Source of the DNA: an uncultured Bacilli bacterium | GTDB taxonomy: Bacteria > Bacillota_I > Bacilli_A > RF39 > UBA660 | DNA: 35,907 nt | Assembly: GCA_947631655.1 (NCBI GenBank) | Contig: CANRME010000003.1 | Location: forward strand, 1-35,907 | Direction: 5' to 3' | Part shown: piece after piece, positions 32,720 through 35,907 of the stretch | Position numbering within the stretch: position 1 is the first letter of the stretch | Layout of the letters: every line of letters starts with the position of its first letter | Program-made: the position numbers and the translations under genes | Notes under the pieces: generated by a model | The model's database searches: none | The model's input: the letters and a program-made list of their open reading frames with translations, nothing else | What the model was told of the DNA's origin: nothing

Positions 32720-33718
32720 ATGGATTTTATTGAACAAATAAAAAACCAAGTAAAAGATAAAAAAAAGACGATTGTTTTAGCAGAGACAGAGGATATCAGA
32801 ACATTAAAAGCCGCTGCGATTGTAAAAAAAGAAGATTTTGCCAATACAATATTAGTAGGGGATGAGAATGAGATTCAAAAATTAGCTTTGGAGAATCAAG
32901 TAGATATTGAAGGAATACGAATCATCAATCCAAAAACATTCTCTGACTTTGCGAAATTAAAATCTACTTTTTATGAATTGAGAAAGGCAAAGGGATTAAC
33001 GGAAGAAGAAGCCGAGAGACTTTTACTAGAAGACAAATTATATTTTGGAAATTTATTAGTAAAATGCGGTTATGCGGATGGACTAGTAGCAGGAGCAGTA
33101 AATAGTAGTGCCAATGTATTAAGACCAGCACTACAAATTATTAAAACAGCAAGCGATAGCAAAATGGTTTCTTCCTTTTTCTTGATGGATGTACCAAACT
33201 GTGAATATGGTTCAAAGGGAGTCTTTGTTTATTCTGATTGTGGAATGGTTCAAAATCCGACGAGTGAAGAATTGGTAGAAATTGCGGCAACGAGTGCCAA
33301 GACATTTGAACGATTAGTTGGAGAGAAGGCAAAAATAGCAATGTTATCTCATTCTACTTTAGGTTCTGCCAAACACCCAGATGTGGATAAAGTGAGAACA
33401 GCCGTAGAATTGGCACATCGCACTTATCCAGAGTTAGATATTGATGGAGAGTTTCAATTGGATGCCGCCATTGTTCCTAGCGTAGCAGAAAGAAAGGCAC
33501 CAAATAGTAAAGTAGCAGGTCATGCCAACGTATTGATTTTTCCAGATTTAGACGCCGGAAACATTGCTTATAAATTAACAGAACGACTTGCCCATGCCAA
33601 AGCGTATGGACCAATTACGCAAGGTCTAGCCAAACCAGTGAATGATCTATCGAGAGGATGTAACGAACAAGACATTGCAGGAGTCGTTGCCATTACCGCT
33701 TTCCAATGCGAAGAATAA
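32720..33718 (+). CDS. pta: Phosphate acetyltransferase
   Basis: 332 residues, the usual length of the single-domain bacterial Pta. It interconverts acetyl-CoA and acetyl phosphate in acetate fermentation. Characteristic stretches are VLAETEDIRTLKAA, ADGLVAGAVNSSANVLRPALQII, SDCGMVQNP, AMLSHSTLGSAKHPDVDKV, DGEFQLDAAIVP, VLIFPDLDAGNIAYKL and AYGPITQGLAKPVNDLSRGC. The ATG at 32720 is preferred to the adjacent ATG at 32717 because AGGAGG ends 5 bases before it. It is a single-gene unit with its own promoter and terminator; no acetate kinase gene is in the window. A backbone housekeeping gene. Confidence 0.95.
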   Translation: MDFIEQIKNQVKDKKKTIVLAETEDIRTLKAAAIVKKEDFANTILVGDENEIQKLALENQVDIEGIRIINPKTFSDFAKLKSTFYELRKAKGLTEEEAERLLLEDKLYFGNLLVKCGYADGLVAGAVNSSANVLRPALQIIKTASDSKMVSSFFLMDVPNCEYGSKGVFVYSDCGMVQNPTSEELVEIAATSAKTFERLVGEKAKIAMLSHSTLGSAKHPDVDKVRTAVELAHRTYPELDIDGEFQLDAAIVPSVAERKAPNSKVAGHANVLIFPDLDAGNIAYKLTERLAHAKAYGPITQGLAKPVNDLSRGCNEQDIAGVVAITAFQCEE

Positions 33719-33723
33719 AAAAT

Positions 33724-33754
33724 AAGGAAAGAGAAAAGAAGTCTTTCCTTTTTT
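33724..33754 (+). terminator. pta terminator
   Basis: AAGGAAAGA (33724-33732) pairs with TCTTTCCTT (33742-33750), loop about 9 nt, followed by TTTT. Confidence 0.8.
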
Positions 33755-33781
33755 GTTTCAAAAAAAAACGATAAGTCAAAG

Positions 33782-33880
33782 GAGAAAAAATCATAAATAA
33801 AAGAGAAAAAATCATAAATAAAAGAGAAAGAATCATAAATAAGAGAGAAAAAAACAATAAATAAAGGAAAAAATCATAAA
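33782..33880 (+). repeat. 21-bp tandem repeat, about 4.7 copies
   Basis: Units start at 33782, 33803, 33824 and 33845 with a partial at 33866. The core is GAGAAAAAATCATAAAT followed by AAAA. Copies 1 and 2 are identical, 3 and 4 have a few changes. The A-tracts are phased every 21 bp (two helical turns), so the DNA may be bent. It lies upstream of the promoter at 33945. Confidence 0.9.
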
Positions 33881-33944
33881 TTTTCTTTCAAAGAAGAAAA
33901 AAGAAAAGATCGATATTCACACAAAAGTGGATAAAATAACATAA

Positions 33945-33972
33945 TTCAACCACAAATTTATGATAATATAAC
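33945..33972 (+). promoter_or_regulatory. Promoter of the large membrane protein gene
   Basis: TTCAAC (33945-33950), 16-bp spacer, TATAAC (33967-33972). AGGAGG at 33977-33982 precedes the ATG at 33988. Confidence 0.5.
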
Positions 33973-33987
33973 AAATAGGAGGAGAGA

Positions 33988-35583
33988 ATGTTGAAAAAAA
34001 ATATCATTCACTTATTGGTAACCGCTTTTGTTGGTGCCATCATGTACTATATTAGTTTGCCAGCCTTAAATATACAAAGTATGGGATTTTGGATGTTTTT
34101 ATCTTTCTTGATAATACTCTATGCGACCTTAGATTTCTTTTTCTCTTTTTTCGAACGAAGAAGTAGAAATTCACCGAAAGTACCCATCGTTTTAGGACTA
34201 GTTGTAGGATCTATTTTTGTTCTCATCCCGGTTGTAAATTTTTTTCTATCTCCCTTATTTCATGCTAATGAATACGGAAATAGAATTCAAATCAATGAAG
34301 AAAAAGAATTCACAAAAGAAATCGAACCAGTGGATTTTAATTCCATCCCATTACTAGATAAAGCATCTAGTCAAAAATTGGGAGATCGTGTGATGGGTCA
34401 AATGCCAGAATTAGTATCACAATTCTATGTATCAGATCTATACACACAAATCAATTATAATGATAGTATTGTCCGAGTAACCCCTTTAGAATATAATGGA
34501 CTATTCAAATATTTTTCTAATCGCAAGGGAGGAGTCAAAGGATATATTATCGTTGACTCTGTGACTGGAAAGTCGAGTTTGAAAAAACTTACGAAAGGAA
34601 TGAAATATGTTGATTCCGCTTACTTTAACGATAATCTAGCAAGACATCTAAGATTTTCTTATCCAACTAAAATATTTGGTGAAAAGACATTTGAAATTGA
34701 TAATCAGGGAAATCCATACTGGATTGTGCCAACGATGAAATATAAGGGGATTGGTCAGAAAGCAGAAATTGCCAGTATCATTATTATGGACCCAATTGAT
34801 GGAAGTTCAAAAGAATACAAAGTAGAAGATGTACCTGTATGGGTAGATCATGTATACTCTGCTTCATTAATTCTGGAACAAGTGGATGACTGGGGAAGAT
34901 ACCAACAAGGATTCTGGAATTCGATGATTGGTCAAAAGAATGTTGTTCAGACTACGCGCGGATACAATTACATGACGATGAACGATGATGTTTACCTATA
35001 TACAGGAATTACATCCGTGTCAACCGATGAATCAAATATTGGATTCATTTTAACGAATATGCGAACCAAAGAAACAAATTTCTATGTCGTTCCTGGAGCT
35101 GAGGAATATTCCGCCATGGATAGCGCAAGAGGACAAGTACAACAAATGAATTATGATGCTAGTTTTCCACTACTCATTAATTTAAACAATCGACCAACTT
35201 ATTTATTAAGCTTAAAAGATGCGGCAGGATTAGTAAAAATGTATGCCTTTGTCGATGTAGAAGATTATCAAAAAGTAGAGATAACGGATGCATCCGAAGG
35301 AATCGAAAAAGCAGCGCAAAATTATTTAAATAAAGTAAATTTTACAACAACGGAAAAATCAGAAAATGATATAGAAAAAGAAATCACCATTCAGAGAATC
35401 ACGACATCAGTAATAGATGGAATAAGTTATTATTACTTTGTAGATGAAAATGGTCAAAAATATAGAGCAAACATCCATATCGAAGAGAAGTTACTTCCAT
35501 TTTTAACAAGTGGAGATCAAGTAAAAGTTCGTTATGAAAAAGAAAACGACGTGATTGAATTAAAAGAAATCAAAGAGATTTAG
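33988..35583 (+). CDS. Large membrane-anchored protein, uncharacterised
   Basis: 531 residues. Three hydrophobic segments at about 6-25, 33-53 and 67-91 anchor the N-terminus. About 360 residues of mostly beta-rich, non-cysteine sequence follow (YIIVDSVTGKSSLKKL, YWIVPTMKYKGIG). The last 65 residues (about 465-531) look like a small OB-like beta barrel (ISYYYFVDENGQKYRAN ... GDQVKVRYEKENDVIELKEI). Family not recognised with confidence. A possible CvpA- or envelope-type role is a guess from topology. ATG at 33988 chosen for AGGAGG spacing; TTG at 33991 is the next codon. Terminated at 35638. Confidence 0.6.
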   Translation: MLKKNIIHLLVTAFVGAIMYYISLPALNIQSMGFWMFLSFLIILYATLDFFFSFFERRSRNSPKVPIVLGLVVGSIFVLIPVVNFFLSPLFHANEYGNRIQINEEKEFTKEIEPVDFNSIPLLDKASSQKLGDRVMGQMPELVSQFYVSDLYTQINYNDSIVRVTPLEYNGLFKYFSNRKGGVKGYIIVDSVTGKSSLKKLTKGMKYVDSAYFNDNLARHLRFSYPTKIFGEKTFEIDNQGNPYWIVPTMKYKGIGQKAEIASIIIMDPIDGSSKEYKVEDVPVWVDHVYSASLILEQVDDWGRYQQGFWNSMIGQKNVVQTTRGYNYMTMNDDVYLYTGITSVSTDESNIGFILTNMRTKETNFYVVPGAEEYSAMDSARGQVQQMNYDASFPLLINLNNRPTYLLSLKDAAGLVKMYAFVDVEDYQKVEITDASEGIEKAAQNYLNKVNFTTTEKSENDIEKEITIQRITTSVIDGISYYYFVDENGQKYRANIHIEEKLLPFLTSGDQVKVRYEKENDVIELKEIKEI

Positions 35584-35637
35584 AAAATAGATTTAATTCA
35601 ATCGATTTCGTTAAATGATAAGAATCCGAATAATATG

Positions 35638-35673
35638 AACCCCATTTCTTGGACAAAGAAATGAGGTTTTTTA
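35638..35673 (+). terminator. Terminator after membrane protein gene
   Basis: AACCCCATTTCTT (35638-35650) pairs with AAGAAATGAGGTT (35656-35668) with one mismatch, loop 5 nt, followed by TTTT. Confidence 0.85.
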
Positions 35674-35819
35674 TATGAGTAAATTAAGTTGTGAAGAAAA
35701 GAAGTGCAAAGGAGAACAAAAGAAGAGAAAATACCATATGATAACAATAAAAGGAAACAAAAAGAGCAATTTATGTAAAAAATTATGTAGAAAAAGGTAA
35801 AAAAAAGTAAAAAAGGGAG

Positions 35820-35848
35820 TTGACGGGTGGAAAAAGAAATGATATATT
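35820..35848 (+). promoter_or_regulatory. Strong promoter at the right edge
   Basis: TTGACG (35820-35825), exactly 17-bp spacer, TATATT (35843-35848). The best sigma-A-like promoter in the window. It drives a gene that begins at the edge. Confidence 0.75.
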
Positions 35849-35874
35849 AAATGGGCATTCCAAGGAAAAAGGGA

Positions 35875-35907
35875 TGAAAGAAGGGTATGTCAAACGGAAA
35901 AAAGGAA
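35875..35907 (+). CDS. Start of a gene cut off by the window edge
   Basis: A reading frame starts at ATG 35875 (or the out-of-frame ATG 35887), about 27 bp after the promoter at 35820, with an AAGGAAAAAGGG purine stretch upstream. Too short to identify. Confidence 0.25.

Noticed and set aside
33782..33880. CRISPR array
   Set aside because: Units are contiguous with no unique spacers and have no palindromic core; no cas genes nearby.
1..35907. Mycoplasma-type code with TGA as Trp
   Set aside because: Several well-supported genes end in TGA, Trp is encoded by TGG and the only tRNA-Trp has anticodon CCA.

Overview
The window is AT-rich bacterial DNA that uses TGA as a stop codon and carries a tRNA-Trp(CCA), so the standard bacterial code applies. 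Strong AGGAGG-type ribosome binding sites, a LysM amidase, a SleB-type cell-wall hydrolase, BceRS/MacB-like two-component and ABC genes and a short Pta point to a low-GC Bacillota (Bacilli- or Erysipelotrichia-like, possibly gut-associated). The species cannot be named from the sequence.

Layout. (1) 1-1521: right end of an integrated element, with the 3' end of a large serine recombinase and a putative HEPN-domain protein; it has split an N-acetylmuramoyl-L-alanine amidase gene whose C-terminal half with five LysM repeats follows at 1522-2694. (2) 2.7-3.45 kb: host backbone with a SleB-like hydrolase and tRNA-Trp. (3) About 3.46-9.1 kb: a second, small mobile element with a Cro/CI-type repressor and palindromic operator, a small membrane protein, a zinc-finger protein, a RepL-like winged-helix protein, a second HTH regulator, a long hairpin and an intact 514-aa large serine recombinase. 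(4) 9.2-20.1 kb: a defence island. A leftward operon encodes a RecQ-like helicase, a NERD-nuclease/SF1 helicase fusion and a Sau3AI/MutH-type endonuclease. A rightward set encodes an M.Sau3AI-like C5 methyltransferase, a PD-(D/E)xK-like protein and a Ser/Thr kinase with helical N-terminal and winged-helix-like C-terminal parts. (5) 20.4-25.8 kb: ECF sigma factor and membrane partner, then a two-component system and an FtsX/MacB-type ABC transporter, both preceded by the same response-regulator-like box. (6) 25.9-31.2 kb: unknown genes, a secreted coiled-coil protein, and an ABC exporter whose ATPase is fused to an XRE DNA-binding domain. (7) 31.5-35.9 kb: backbone with FkbM methyltransferase, phosphate acetyltransferase (pta), a 21-bp tandem repeat and a large membrane protein.

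How it works together. The methyltransferase should protect GATC sites that the Sau3AI-like nuclease cuts. Such nucleases need no ATP, so the tight linkage of this one to two helicases, with a kinase and another putative nuclease on the other side of the methyltransferase, is the most unusual feature and the best candidate for a composite, possibly undescribed defence system. The two-component system probably senses an envelope stress or peptide and switches on its own operon and the adjacent ABC transporter through two promoters of identical geometry. All functions are inferred from motifs read by eye; no database search was run.
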